A stretch of DNA of 18,176 nt, taken from positions 1 to 18,176 of the forward strand of contig JAEUBA010000247.1 of the NCBI GenBank assembly GCA_018257865.1. The letters run 5' to 3'. A program made the position numbers and the translations under genes. Origin of the DNA: Stereocaulon alpinum. Its lineage: Eukaryota > Ascomycota > Lecanoromycetes > Lecanorales > Stereocaulaceae. Every line of letters begins with the position of its first letter. The stretch's first letter is position 1. The notes below the pieces were generated by a model. It saw only the letters and a program-made list of their open reading frames with translations, did not search any database and was not told where the DNA came from. Positions 7,967 through 18,176 of the stretch are shown here, in pieces.

Positions 7967-10504
7967 TTAGGCGATATATTCTAAGCCTAAGTTATTACGG
8001 AACTCTATAAACTTATCCTTATAGAGGGGTTTAGTAAGCCTATTAGTAACTTAATACTTAGTAGGCGTATAGCGGAGGTCTACTATATTATTAGTAACTT
8101 ACTCCCTAATAAAGTAGTAGCATATATTAATATACTTACTATAAGTATAGAATTCTAGATTCTTTATAAGGGTAATCGCGCCTTAATTATTCTTATAGAT
8201 AATTACTACCTAAGGTTCCTAGCTACTAAGCTTAAGCTACCTTAGTAGGTTTTAAAGCTATACCGCTTCCTTAAACGCTAGGGTCTAACCGATATATTTA
8301 GCCTTATAGATAGAAAGGGCTATAATAGGTTATTACTTAGATAACTAGCTAATAGCCCTACTACCTATATTAAAGATATACCCTAAGGTAGATTAGCGCG
8401 TATTATAGTCTCCTACCTAATTAGAGTTAGTATAGCCTATTAGTACCTAAATTAGTCCTAAGAATATTAATTAGTATTTAGTTATTAACTTAAGATATTA
8501 GAAGATTCGTTTAACTATACCCTAATAAGCTTATATTAGGTTTATACTATAGCAGCTAACTACTAATACGGGGTATATAATATTAGGTTAAGTCCCTAGT
8601 ATTATATATATTAGTAACCTAATAGCCTTCTAATATAGTAGTTAGTCTTAGATATTAGCTTAAAAACCGTTAGGAGCTTTATCTAGATAGTAAGTTATCT
8701 CTATAGGAGTTATAGTTTCTTTATATTCTTAGAGGCTAAAGTCCTAAAGTACTTTCTTAATATAGGCCTCTTAACCTAGTCGTAGCGTTCGTTATTAGCG
8801 GTTTTAGGTAACTATTATCCCTAGGTAATAGCTATATAGCCTAAGATCCGTTATATAGAACTAATAGTTAAGGGTATTTTTAACCCTCTAAATAGCTTCC
8901 TTACTAGGGCTTATAATTAGTAAATTATCTATATATAGGGTAATTAGCGTCTTATCTTTAGGGTTAATAAATACGCTTAAGTTAGCTTCTAATAGGACTA
9001 CGCCTAATTTAGCGTTTATAAAGCTAGCGAAGGTATTATACTATACTTAAGGGGATTATTTTAGGCTATATAAGGCCTTATTTAGGTAGTAAACTTTTAC
9101 TTCCCCTTAAATAAAACCTTTAGGCTATTCTATAAAAATTTCCTCTTCTATATTTCTATAGAGGAATACTATTTTAACGTCTATCTACTTTAGGTCTTAA
9201 TCTATAGCGGCGGTAATTATAAATATAGCCTTATAACTTATAGGTTTAACTACTAAGGCGAAAGTTTTATTATAGTTAAGGCCTTTTTATTACTTAAAGC
9301 CTTAAATAACTTAGTATACTTTATAGCGTATAATTTCCCCCTTAGGGCTATATTTTAAGGTATAGACTTATCTACCCCTAAGAACTTTCTAGCTATCTAA
9401 GGGCGATATTAGTATCTAAGTATTATTAGTTATTAGGGAGTTAAATTCGTTATTTATAGCGAGCTCCTATTATATTTTATATATATTATTAACTATTACT
9501 TCGGCGTAGGTTTTAGGTTTATAGGGTTCTACTAAATTCGCCTAAGCTAGTAAAGAGATTACTAAGTACCTATAGAGAGGGTTTAGCGAGAGGTTCTATA
9601 TATTAGGGATATTAAGCTTAAGGTATATTACTAGGACTTAAGTTATCTCTCGCTCTTCTATAGTACCTATTATTATTAGTAATACTAGCTATAATAGGGC
9701 CGGAGAGCTTAGTATTAATAGTAAACTTAGGCTTAGAGAAGGTAATACTTCTTTAGAAGATATAGGAGCTAAGGGAGGTAATTCTCCCCCTAAAGGAGGT
9801 AATTCTCCTAAGGATTCTTAGTTAGGTAATTATACTAAGGATATATTAAAGTTAAAGTTAATAGAATTCTAATTCCTATTATATAACTCCCCTAAATTAG
9901 AGGTCTATTAGTATTTAGCTAGGGGCTCTTTACCCCTATAGAAGTAGGGCCGTTTCTCCTATATATAGATATTAATAACGCGGATAATAGCGCGCTATTT
10001 AGGTAATTATAGGTAAAAAATATAGCTATCACCTTTATATCCTAAGAGGAAATAGGGGTTACTTTTATTTATAAACTTCTTTTAGAGATAGTTTTACGCT
10101 TATATTTTAGAGCTAAGGGTTCTTAGGTACCTAAGGTAGGGCTTATACTTATAAAAGGCCTTATATAGGGTCTTTCTAAGCTTTATAACTAAGCTTTAGA
10201 TAGTAAGGTAATTAGCTATTTTTATAATTTTAGGCTAAAAGGATTTATTAAGTTTAAAGCTTAGTAATAGAGGATAGGTATATCTAATAAGAACCTACCT
10301 AAAATATTTAGTAATCCTATTTTATTCTAAGTTCCTAAGTATTATAGGCTTATAGATAATCCCCTTAAGGTTAAGGTATTCTTAAAAGGTTCCTTTAATA
10401 TATTCGCCCCTATTATCTATATATAGGTATTAGATTAGGCGCCCTACTCGCTTATACTTATACTAAAACCGTCGGAATAGATCCCTAAGCTCTAATTTAT
10501 ATTT
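7967..10504 (-). pseudogene. copia A pol pseudogene: integrase C-end, RT, RNase H
   Basis: C-terminal part of the gag-pol polyprotein. Read on the minus strand: integrase from the YIDNRGEY motif (about 10438-10400) onward, a Pro-Leu-rich linker (about 9810-9770), reverse transcriptase (about 9560-8570) with the catalytic YxDD box at 8935-8924 reading YIDN, and RNase H (about 8400-8100) with an ALSIYKAKYIG segment (family ALSTCEAEY) and YKNN-stop-GAITL (family YEDNQGAI). The probable stop is at 7969-7967. Stops at Gln/Trp codons are frequent. Domain order INT-RT-RH identifies copia rather than gypsy. Truncated by insertion of B; not functional. Confidence 0.88.
9774..9808 (-). repeat. 21-bp repeat in pol linker (copia A)
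   Basis: GGAGGTAATTCTCC occurs at 9774-9787 and again at 9795-9808. On the element strand it encodes a repeated Glu-Leu-Pro-Pro-Leu unit in the linker between integrase and reverse transcriptase. The same pair appears in B (about 14130-14165, other strand) and C (about 16520-16555), so it belongs to the family and predates all three insertions. Confidence 0.6.
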
Positions 10505-10634
10505 TGTTGAAATTCGGGTATTCGTATACCAAGCCTTGGTATTAATAACTAAGACTTAGCACTAACCCTTATTTATATCTTATATAGTTGTACTTAGCTA
10601 GATAATTAAGTATTCTACCTATTATATTTTAATA
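10505..10634 (+). repeat. 5' LTR of copia B (130 bp)
   Basis: Starts TGTTGAAATTCGGG and ends TTTTAATA, the reverse complement of the LTRs of A and C apart from RIP-type changes. Its left end keeps TG while the right end has become TA (from CA). The short terminal inverted repeat (TGTTRAAAT/ATTTTAACA) is typical of LTRs. It is followed at once by the primer-binding site, so this is the 5' LTR and would have held the promoter. Confidence 0.9.
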
Positions 10635-10654
10635 GGTTATAAGCCCGGTACGCT
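10635..10654 (+). promoter_or_regulatory. Primer-binding site, initiator Met-tRNA half-molecule type
   Basis: GGTTATAAGCCCGGTACGCT follows the LTR with no gap. Allowing two RIP changes (TGA to TAA, CA to TA), it complements the anticodon stem-loop of fungal initiator tRNA-Met (AGCGTGC, then GGGCTCATAACC), not its 3' CCA end. Drosophila copia and yeast Ty5 prime reverse transcription from such an internally cleaved half-tRNA, so the same mechanism is inferred here. The tRNA comparison was made from general knowledge of the conserved GGGCUCAUAACCC loop. Confidence 0.75.
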
Positions 10655-11222
10655 AGGTATCGCTATAATAACTCTTCTTTTAGAATTATATTCCTCTTAC
10701 AGTTACTAAATCCTCCCTAACGTAAGCTACGTATACGCAAGCTGAACCTCTAATACCTATTTAGTCTTAGGTAACAACTTTTTTAATCTTCGTACTGCGA
10801 GATTAACTCACAGCGATAATAATCGACTAAAAAGAGGAGGCTAGGGAACCCCTAGCTATTCTATTCTTTCTAAGGGTATTACTACTAAAAAGCACGCTAA
10901 TAAGTGCTACTAAGTAATCCTTTCTAGCGTGCCTTAGTAGGTATCTACAAACTCTAAAGCTAAGCCCCTAAAGCGATATCTAGCTTCTATAGTAGTAAGA
11001 ATACTAACCTATATAAAGCAGAATTATTAAATTTCTACGGAGATTTATTAAAAACACGACTTTTTAGACGTTTAGAAGGCGATTAATTATTAATTACTAG
11101 GGGGCTAGGTCCTAACCCCTTAATTCCTTCCTAATAAGCTAATTCCCAGCTATCTATCCTAATAAGTTAAAGGCCGGTATCCCCTGCTATCTATCCTAAT
11201 AAGTTAGAGGCTGGTATTACCC
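10655..11222 (+). other. Leader region of copia B
   Basis: Untranslated stretch between the primer-binding site and gag. It keeps many CA and TG dinucleotides, so it is less RIP-mutated than gag-pol. It contains an 8-bp perfect inverted repeat (10892-10899 with 10925-10932), another of 5 bp (AATCT/AGATT near 10786-10805), and a 37-bp tandem repeat at its end. No convincing reading frame. Packaging or dimerisation signals would be expected in such a leader but cannot be identified. Confidence 0.5.
11149..11222 (+). repeat. 37-bp tandem repeat in copia B leader
   Basis: Two adjacent units (11149-11185 and 11186-11222) beginning GCTATCTATCCTAATAAGTT differ by a few bases. A partial unit precedes them (about 11127-11148, with CCTAATAAGCT). 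They sit just before the region where the gag frame becomes readable. Confidence 0.7.
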
Positions 11223-14193
11223 TAGCTACTAGATACCTATTAAAATCCTTAGGAGATATCTATAAGATATCTGCTATAGGCTTAGCTAGAAATCTATTAT
11301 CTTCTTTACCTTCTAATTTAATACTATCTACTACTAATCTAAACCCTATCTAGTATATAAATAATATTACCTAGGTATACTACCGCTCTAAGTATAAGTA
11401 CTTTTAATACCTTCTTTAGGACCTAATTTAATTTAATAAGTTACCTCTTAACTATATTAATACTAATTATATACCTCTAGAATAGTCCCTATCTCCTTAT
11501 AACTCTAATTCTAAAGCTAGTAAATTAACCCTAAAACCTCTTAGTAATACTAATATCTTTAGCCTTTAAGCTAAATATATACCGCCTTAGGCTTCCTTAG
11601 GTCCCCCTCTAGCGAAATAATAGTATAAAGAGATAACTACCGCTTATCCCTAAAAGACCCTACTAACTTAAAGACCTCTAAAGCTTACGCTATAAACCTC
11701 TTCTTCTAATTTAACCCCTACTACTAGCGAAGCTTTAAAATACCTATATTATAGTAGATATTATAGCAGCTGAAGAATCTTATAATAGTAGCGCGAACTT
11801 ACTACTTACTATAGTAGCTAAAGAATCCTATAGTAGTAGTAGAAGCTTCCTACTTATCTCTATCTCTATCTTAAAGTCTAACTTTAGGTACTCCTAGTAG
11901 GTAGAGGAGATAGATAATTAGCTTATACTTAATAACTTAAAGCCCTTTACTACTAAAACCTAAGTAAAAGCCTATACTATAATTTATAACTAACTTAGGT
12001 TTAATACTTAGAAGATTATAAAGAACCTTACTATAGTAGATAAGATTCTAACTAAAGTCTCCTTAAATTTTAAGCTAAAAGGAACTAGTATTTATATTAA
12101 ATTAGTATAATACCTCTATTTAACCTCTCTAAAATCCTCTAAGGATATTACTAAATATACTTAGAAGTTCTAAGAGGTTAATACTAAACTTAAGGAACTT
12201 AACGCTAAAGTAGCCCTACTAGAACTATACCTAATTTACCTCTACCTCTTAAGACTTAGTAAAGCTTATAATACCTTTAAAATAGCTTATATTTAAAGCT
12301 ACGCCCTATTTAGCGCTAATAAAGTTAACTTTAATAAAGTCTCCCTAGCGGCCGCTAATAAGGAATAACGAATCTAAGCGTAGTATAAGTACTCTAGACT
12401 AGCGATATTTATAGGTAGGAGGTCTATAAAAGACTATAACTCTATAAATAATAAGCCCTAGGAATACTACCCCTATTATAAGAAGCTTAAGCGAAAAGAT
12501 ACTTATCTAATTATAAAGTATTAGCAGCTTTACCCTAAAATAAAGCCTAAAAAGTTTAAGTCTAAAGACGAAAGGTTTAAGAAATAGAAGCTAGAATATA
12601 ATAATAGCCCTATTAAAGAACTAATATTTAGGACCCTTACTACTAATAATAACTTTAATATTTAAGGCGCTAGTATAAATAGGGTCCCTATAATTAATAT
12701 TAAATATATAGTAGTAATAATACTAGAATTTAATCTATTAGGCCTAACTATTATTAATATAGGGTATACGTAATACTTATTCTACTAGCGCTCTAACTTC
12801 GTAACCTTTAAGCCCGCTATTAGTACTCTAATTACTAGAATTAGTAGGGTATAGCTTAAACTAACTAAGTATAGAATAGTAAAGATCCTATACCTAAGGA
12901 AGAATATACTATTATATAATATCCTCTATATACCTAAGTTAGGAGTAAACCTCCTCTTAGGCTCCTAGCTAATAGATATTAGAATCTATATTAAATTCGC
13001 TAAAAATAACTATATAATCTTATACCCTAAGCTTAATAATATAATCGCTAAATAATAATTCGGCCTCTATATATTAGAACTTCCTTAGGGGTAACTTATA
13101 TTAAACGTATATAGTATACCTCTAGATACTATCCGCTAGCTTTAGTACGCCTGTATAGGTTATATAGGTTAATAAAACGTAAATTAGCTACCTAATATAG
13201 CTACTAGGGTAGACTTCTTAAAGAAATTCTTAGATAAATTAACCTATAAATACTATATTTTAGGCTGCTATTAGTCTACCCTATATAAGGACTTTATTAA
13301 ACTTAGAATACGCCTAATAGAATTTATTTATAGTAATATTATAGGGCCTATTAAGCTTATTAGCTTTAATAGTAGTAAATAGGTAGTTACCTTTAAAGAT
13401 AACTTTACCTACTACTCTAAAGTCTACTACGTAAAATATAAATTAGAGCTTAGGGATCTATTCTAATAGTTTTAGTATAAGTATAAGCGAGTAGGGCGCC
13501 TAATCTAACGCCTATATATAGATAATAGGAGCGAATATATTAAAGGAACCTTTTAAGAATACTTTAGCTTTAAGGGGATTATCTATAAGCCTATAATACC
13601 TAGGAACTTAGAATAAAATAGGATTACTAAATATTTTAGGTAGGTTCTTATTAAATATACCTATCCTCTACTACTAAGCTCCGAACTTAATAAATCCTTT
13701 TAGCCTAAAATTATAAAAATAGCTAATTACCTTACTATCTAAAGCTTAGTCGTAAAGCTTAGAAAGACCCTATATAAAGCCTTTTATAAGTATAAGTCTT
13801 ATCTTAGGTACCTAAGGACCCTTAGCTTTAAAATATAGGCGCGAAACTATCTCTAAAAGAAATTTATAGATAAAAGCGACCCTTATTTCTTTTTAGGATA
13901 TAAAGGGGATAGCTATATCTTTTACTTATAATTACCTAAATAGCGCGCTATTATCTACGCTATTAATATCTATATATAGGAGAAACAGCCCTACTTCTAT
14001 AGGGGTAAAGAGCCCCTAGCTAAATACTAATAAACCTCTAATTTAGGGGAGGCGTATAATAGGAATTAGAATTCTATTAACTTTAACTTTAATATATCCT
14101 TAGTATAATTACCTAACTAAGAATCCTTAAGAGAATTACCTCCTTTAGGGGGAGAATTACCTCCCTTACCTCCTATATCTTTTAGAGAAGTAT
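11223..14193 (+). pseudogene. copia B gag-protease-integrase pseudogene
   Basis: One phase carries gag, protease and integrase, as in copia polyproteins; motifs checked at 12129, 12933, 13512 and 13869 are all in register. Gag has a UBN2-like core (about 12129-12310, SSKDITKYTQKF-like) and a degraded zinc knuckle at about 12461-12540 (Y-x2-Y...Y where C-x2-C...H is expected). Protease (about 12740-13040) has NIGYTQYL where the family has D-S/T-G, and an intact YIPKLGVNLL segment. Integrase (about 13125-13660) has YSNIIGPI (first catalytic Asp now Asn), YIDNRSEY (second Asp kept) and an N-x-E-Q-N segment holding the Glu. The start is uncertain, somewhere in 11.2-11.6 kb. Stops are TAA/TAG at Gln/Trp sites. 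C interrupts it before RT. Confidence 0.88.
11763..11858 (+). repeat. 48-bp in-frame tandem duplication in gag
   Basis: Two 48-bp units (11763-11810, 11811-11858) encode related 16-residue stretches, IAAEESYNSSANLLLT and IVAKESYSSSRSFLLI. The length is a multiple of three and the phase matches the downstream gag frame, so the duplication arose while the gene was coding. It lies in the N-terminal, low-conservation part of gag. Confidence 0.55.
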
Positions 14194-14325
14194 TGTTAAA
14201 ATGTAATAGGTGGAATACTTAATTATCTAGCTAAGTGCGACTATACGAGATATATTTAAGGGTTAGGGCTAAGCCTTAGTTATTAATAACTAAGCCTTAG
14301 GATATCGAACACCCGAATTTTAACA
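14194..14325 (-). repeat. 3' LTR of copia C (132 bp)
   Basis: Begins TGTTAAAATG and ends TTTTAACA on the plus strand, the best preserved of the three LTRs and the reference for their true ends. The five bases before it (14189-14193, AGTAT) belong to B. Confidence 0.9.
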
Positions 14326-14334
14326 CTCCTACTT
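14326..14334 (-). promoter_or_regulatory. Polypurine tract of copia C
   Basis: AAGTAGGAG on the element strand, touching the 3' LTR and identical to the tract in A. Confidence 0.72.
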
Positions 14335-14710
14335 AAATATAGTACGCCGAATACTAGATATATTAAATTATAGTCTGCTAAAACGACTAATTTGCTATAC
14401 GCTAGTTGCAACTGCTTTTTACCTAGTATTTAATAGGATAGTAGAGCTTATCTTTTACTGCTACTACCAAAACTTTCTAAAAAATAGTAAAATACGGTTA
14501 TTTAAATTTTTATTCTAATAATTATCTTATATATACTAATTTCCTACTAATAGTTAGTTAGGTAGTATATAGGGCTAATAGATATTACGAAGTATAATAA
14601 TAGCTCTAGGGATAATCTAGGTATAGTTACCCTAATAGAGTTATATTCGCGCGCGATCCTTAGGGGTACTCCTACTAGATCTAAGTAGTTACTCCTACTA
14701 AAGCTCTACC
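14335..14710 (-). other. 3' untranslated region of copia C
   Basis: Non-coding, collinear with 7529-7966 of A but shorter, because A has an extra 31-bp unit and an extra partial repeat. No gene seen. Confidence 0.6.
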
Positions 14711-17700
14711 TTAGGCGATATATTCTAAGCCTAAATTATTACGGAACTCTATAAATTTATCCTTATAGAGAGGTTTAGTAAGCCTATTAGTAACTTAATA
14801 CTTAGTAGGCGTATAGCAGAGGTCTACTATACTATTCGTAACTTACTCCCGAATAAAGTAGTAGTATATATTGATATACTTACTACGAGTATAGAATTCC
14901 GGATTCTTTATAAGGGCGATCGCGCCTTAATTATCCCTATAGATAATTATCGCTTAGGGTTTCTAGCTACTAAGCTTAAGCTACCTTAGTAGGTTTTAAA
15001 GCTATACTACTTCCTTAGACGCTAGGGTCTAACCGATATATTTAGCCTTATAGGTAGAAAGGGCTATAATAGGTTATTACTTAGATAACTAGCTAATAGC
15101 CCTACTACCTATATTAAAGATATAACCTAAGGTAGATTAGCGCGTATTACGGTCTCCCGCCTAATTAGAGTTAATATAGCCTATTAGTACCTAAATTAGT
15201 CCTAAAAAGATTAATTAGTATTTAGTTATTAACTTAAGATATTAGAAGATTTATTTAACTACTCCCTAATAAGCTTACGTTAGGTTTATACTATAGCGAC
15301 TAACTACTAATATAGGGTATATAATATTAGGTTAAGTCCCTAGTATTATATATATTAGCGACCTAATAGCCTTCTAATATAGTAGGCAGTCTTAGGCGTT
15401 AGCTTAGAAACCGTTAGGAGCTTTTTTAAGATAGTAAGTTATCTCTATAGGGGTCGTAGTTTCTTTATATTCCTAAAGGCTAAAGTCCCGAAGTACTTTC
15501 TTAATATAGGCCTCTTAGCCTAGTCGCAGCGTTCGTTATTAGCGGTTCTAAGTAACTATTATCCCTAAGTAATAGCTGTATAGCCTAAGATCTATTATAT
15601 AGAATTAATAATTAAGGGTATCTTTAACCCTTTAAATAGCTTCCTTACTAGGGCCTATAATTAGCAAATTATCTATATATAGGGTAATTAGCGTCCTATC
15701 TTTAGGGTCGATAAATACGCTTAAGTTAGCTTCTAACGGGACGACGCCTAATTCGGCGTTTATAAAGCTAGCGAAGGTATTATACTATACTTAAGGGGAT
15801 TATTTTAGGCCGTATAAAGCCTTATTTAGGCGGTAAACTTTTACTTCCCCTTAAATAAAGCCTTTAGGCTATTCTATAAAGATCTCCTCTTCTATATCCC
15901 CGTAGAGGAATACTATTTTAACGTCTATCTACTCTAAGTCCTAATCTATAGTAGCGGTAATTATAAATATAGCCTTATAGCTTATAGATTTAACTACTAA
16001 GGCGAAAGTCTTATTATAATTAAAACCTTCTTATTATTTAAAGCCTTAAACGACCTAGCGTACCTTATAGCGTATAATTTCCCCTTTAGGGCTATACTTT
16101 AAGGTATAGACCTATCTACCCCTAAGGACTTTCCAGCTATCTAGGGGTAATATTAGTATCTAAGTATTATTAGTTATAAGGGAGTTAAATTCGTTATTTA
16201 TAGCGAGCTCCTACTATATTTTATATATATTATTAGCTATTACTTCGGCGTAGGTTTTAGGTTTATAGGGTTCCGCTGAATTCGCCTAAGCTAGTAGAGA
16301 GATCGCTAAATACCTATAGAGGGGATCCGGCGAGAGGTTCTATATATTAGGGATATTAAGCTTAGGGTATATTACTAAGACTTAAGTTATCTCTCGCTCT
16401 TTTATAGTACCTATTATTATTAGTAATACTAGCTATAATAAGGCTAAAGAGCCTAGTATTAATAGTAAACTTAGGCCTAAAGAAGGAAAATATAATATTT
16501 CTCTAGAAGTTAGGGGTAAGGGAGGTAATTCTCCCCTTAAAGGAGGTAATTCTCTTAAGGATTCTTAGTTAGGTAATTATACTAAGGATACGTCTAAGTT
16601 AAAGTTAATAGAATTTTAATTCCTATTATACGCCTCCCCTAAAGTAGAGGTCTATTAGTATTTAGCTAGGGGTTCTTTACCCCTATAGAAGTAGGGCCGT
16701 TTCTCCTATATATAGATATTAATAGCGCGGATAATAGCGCGCCGTTTTAATAACTATAGGTAAAAGATATAGCTATCCCCTTTATATCCTAAAAAAAAAT
16801 AAGGGTCGCTTTTATCTATAAATTTCTTTTAGAGACGGTTTCGCGCCTATATTTTAGAGCTAAGGGTTCTTAGGTACCTAAGATAGGACTTATACTTATA
16901 GAAGGCCTTATATAGGGTCTTTCTAAGCTTTATAACTAAGCTTTAGATAGTAAGGTAATTAGCTATTTTTATAATTTTAGGCTAAAAAGACTTATTAAGT
17001 TTAGAGCTTAATAGTAGAGGGTAGGTATATCTAATAAAGACCTACCTAAAATATTTAGTAATCCTATTTTATTCTAGGTTTCTAGGTACTATAGGCTTAT
17101 AGATAATCCCTTTAAGGCTAAGGTATTCTTAAAAGGTTCCTTTAATATATTTACCCTTATTATTTATATATAGGCGTTAGATTAGGCGCCCTACTTACTT
17201 ATACTTATACTAAAACCGTCGGAATAGATCGCTAAGCTCCGATTTATATTTTACGTAGTAGACTTTAGAGTAGTAGGTAAAGTTATCTTTAAAGGTAACT
17301 ACCTATTTACTACTATTAAAGCTAATAGGCTTAATAGGTCCTATAATATTACTATAAATAAATTCTATTAGGCGTATTCTAAGTTTAATAAAGTCCTTAT
17401 ATAGGGTAGACTAATAGTAGCTTAGAATATAATATTTATAGGTTAATTTATCTAAGAATTTCTTTAAGAAGTCTACTTTAGTAGCTATATTAAGTAGCTA
17501 ATCTATATTTTATTAACCTATATAACCTATACGAGCGTATTAGAGCTAGCGGATAGCGTCTAAAGGTACGCTATATATATTTAATATAAGTTATTACCTT
17601 TAGGGAAGTTCTAATATATAGAGGCCGAATTATTATTTAGCGATTATATTACTAAGCTTAGGGTATAAGATTATATAGTTATTTTTAGCGAATTTAATAT

Positions 17701-18176
17701 AGATTCTAATATCTATTAGTTAGGAGCCTAAGAGGAGGTTTACCCCTAGCTTAGATATATAGAGGATATTATATAGTAGTATATTCTTCCCTAAGTATAG
17801 GATCTTTATTATCCTACGCCTAGTAGGCTTAAGCTATACCCTACTAATTCTAGTAATTAGAGTACTAATAGTAGGCTTAAAGGTTACGAAGTTAAAGCGC
17901 TAGTAGAACGAGTACTACGTATATCCTATATTAATAATAGTTAGGCTTAATAGATTAACTTCTAGCGTTATTACCGCTATATATCTAATATTAATTATAG
18001 GGACCCTATTTATACTAGTACCTTAAATATTAAAGTCGCTATTAGCAGTAAGAGTCCTAAATATTAGCCCTTTAGTAGGGCTATTATTATATTTAAACTT
18101 CTATTTCTTAGACCTTTTATCCTTAGACTTAAACTTCTTAGGTTTTATTTTAGGGTAAAGCTACTAGTACTTTATA
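14711..18176 (-). pseudogene. copia C pol pseudogene: gag end, protease, integrase, RT, RNase H
   Basis: Read on the minus strand: end of gag (zinc-knuckle region, 18176 to about 18000), protease with NIGYT in place of the D-S/T-G site (about 17945-17930), integrase (about 17560-16300), the repeated Pro-Leu linker (about 16560-16510), reverse transcriptase (about 16300-15300) with YIDN at 15679-15668 where YxDD is expected, and RNase H (about 15200-14800). The probable stop is at 14713-14711. In integrase the second catalytic Asp is also lost here (YINNKGKY near 17190-17160), whereas A and B keep it. Stops at Gln/Trp codons throughout. Confidence 0.87.

Larger units (their letters stand above)
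7390..10504 (-). mobile_element. Ty1/copia element A, 3' half, interrupted by B
   Basis: Oldest of three nested copies of one copia family. Read on the minus strand it runs from integrase (at 10504) through reverse transcriptase and RNase H to the polypurine tract and 3' LTR at its left end. It stops abruptly at 10504, where the LTR of B starts; the matching uninterrupted sequence in C (about 17250-17265) continues without a break, so B split A here. The five bases before B, TATTT (10500-10504), are the expected target duplication. The 5' half of A should lie right of the window. Confidence 0.9.
10505..14193 (+). mobile_element. Ty1/copia element B, 5' half, interrupted by C
   Basis: Inserted into A in the opposite orientation. 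It runs from a 5' LTR through primer-binding site, leader, gag, protease and integrase to the linker before reverse transcriptase, where it stops at 14193 against the LTR of C. The same place in A (about 9748-9770, reverse strand) continues uninterrupted, proving the split. The five bases before C (14189-14193, AGTAT) are the expected target duplication. Its RT, RNase H and 3' LTR should lie right of the window. Confidence 0.9.
762..18176. other. RIP-mutated AT-rich block
   Basis: TpA-rich, CpA/TpG-poor DNA throughout, with stops created at Gln and Trp codons in every gene on both strands. Direct comparison of copies supports C-to-T/G-to-A change, for example LTR starts TATTAAAATATAATAGG (A) and TGTTAAAATGTAATAGG (C). 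Less mutated islands remain at about 7340-7380, 10655-11200 and 14380-14480. RIP is known from Pezizomycotina and acts on duplicated DNA, which fits a block made only of transposons. Confidence 0.9.
14194..18176 (-). mobile_element. Ty1/copia element C, 3' part, runs off the window
   Basis: Youngest insertion by nesting: it lies inside B, which lies inside A. It has the same orientation as A and is collinear with it from LTR to integrase (14194 to about 17260 against 7390-10504). It then continues through protease into the gag zinc-knuckle region at 18176. Its LTR keeps TG...CA. Differences from A are mostly of the C-to-T or G-to-A type. The rest of gag, the leader and the 5' LTR are outside the window. 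Confidence 0.9.

Noticed and set aside
7390..14325. A single copia element bounded by the direct LTRs at 7390 and 14194
   Set aside because: Between them the coding direction flips at 10505, where another LTR begins in inverted orientation, and gag to integrase of the inner part lies on the opposite strand. Nested insertion explains all three LTRs.
762..18176. CRISPR, tRNA or rRNA genes
   Set aside because: No regularly spaced repeats, cloverleaf or rRNA signature seen. The only tRNA-like bases are the 20-nt primer-binding site of element B.

Overview
The window looks like a transposon graveyard from a filamentous ascomycete (Pezizomycotina). From about 762 to the right end the DNA is AT-rich. 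TpA is very common and CpA/TpG is rare. Every recognisable reading frame is broken mainly by TAA/TAG at places where the family has Gln or Trp. This is the footprint of repeat-induced point mutation (RIP). The first ~760 bases have ordinary composition with many TG/CA dinucleotides. The sequence alone does not give a species.

Layout. (1) 1-678: unmutated flank with no gene I can support. (2) 679 to about 5.9 kb, minus strand: a RIP-inactivated Helitron encoding one large Rep-helicase (RepHel). A candidate CTAA 3' terminus with an adjacent hairpin lies at 679-714. (3) About 6.3-7.38 kb, plus strand: a second ruined gene, divergent from RepHel, that keeps a single reading frame and carries a chromodomain. 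It may be an accessory or captured gene of the Helitron. (4) 7390-18176: three copies of one Ty1/copia retrotransposon nested in one another with alternating orientation: A (minus, 7390-10504), interrupted by B (plus, 10505-14193), interrupted by C (minus, 14194 to beyond the window). The missing halves of A and B should lie to the right of the window.

The three copia copies complement one another. B shows the 5' LTR, a primer-binding site matching the anticodon region of initiator Met-tRNA, the leader, gag, protease and integrase. A and C show integrase, reverse transcriptase, RNase H, the 3' untranslated region, the polypurine tract and the 3' LTR. In B, gag, protease and integrase share one frame, as expected for a copia polyprotein. 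Nothing here appears able to make a functional protein; the region is best read as fossil elements in an AT-rich, probably heterochromatic block.

The least explained item is the chromodomain frame next to the Helitron. The best-supported new detail is the half-tRNA primer-binding site. Domain limits are estimates made by eye, good to roughly 50 bases unless a short motif position is given.
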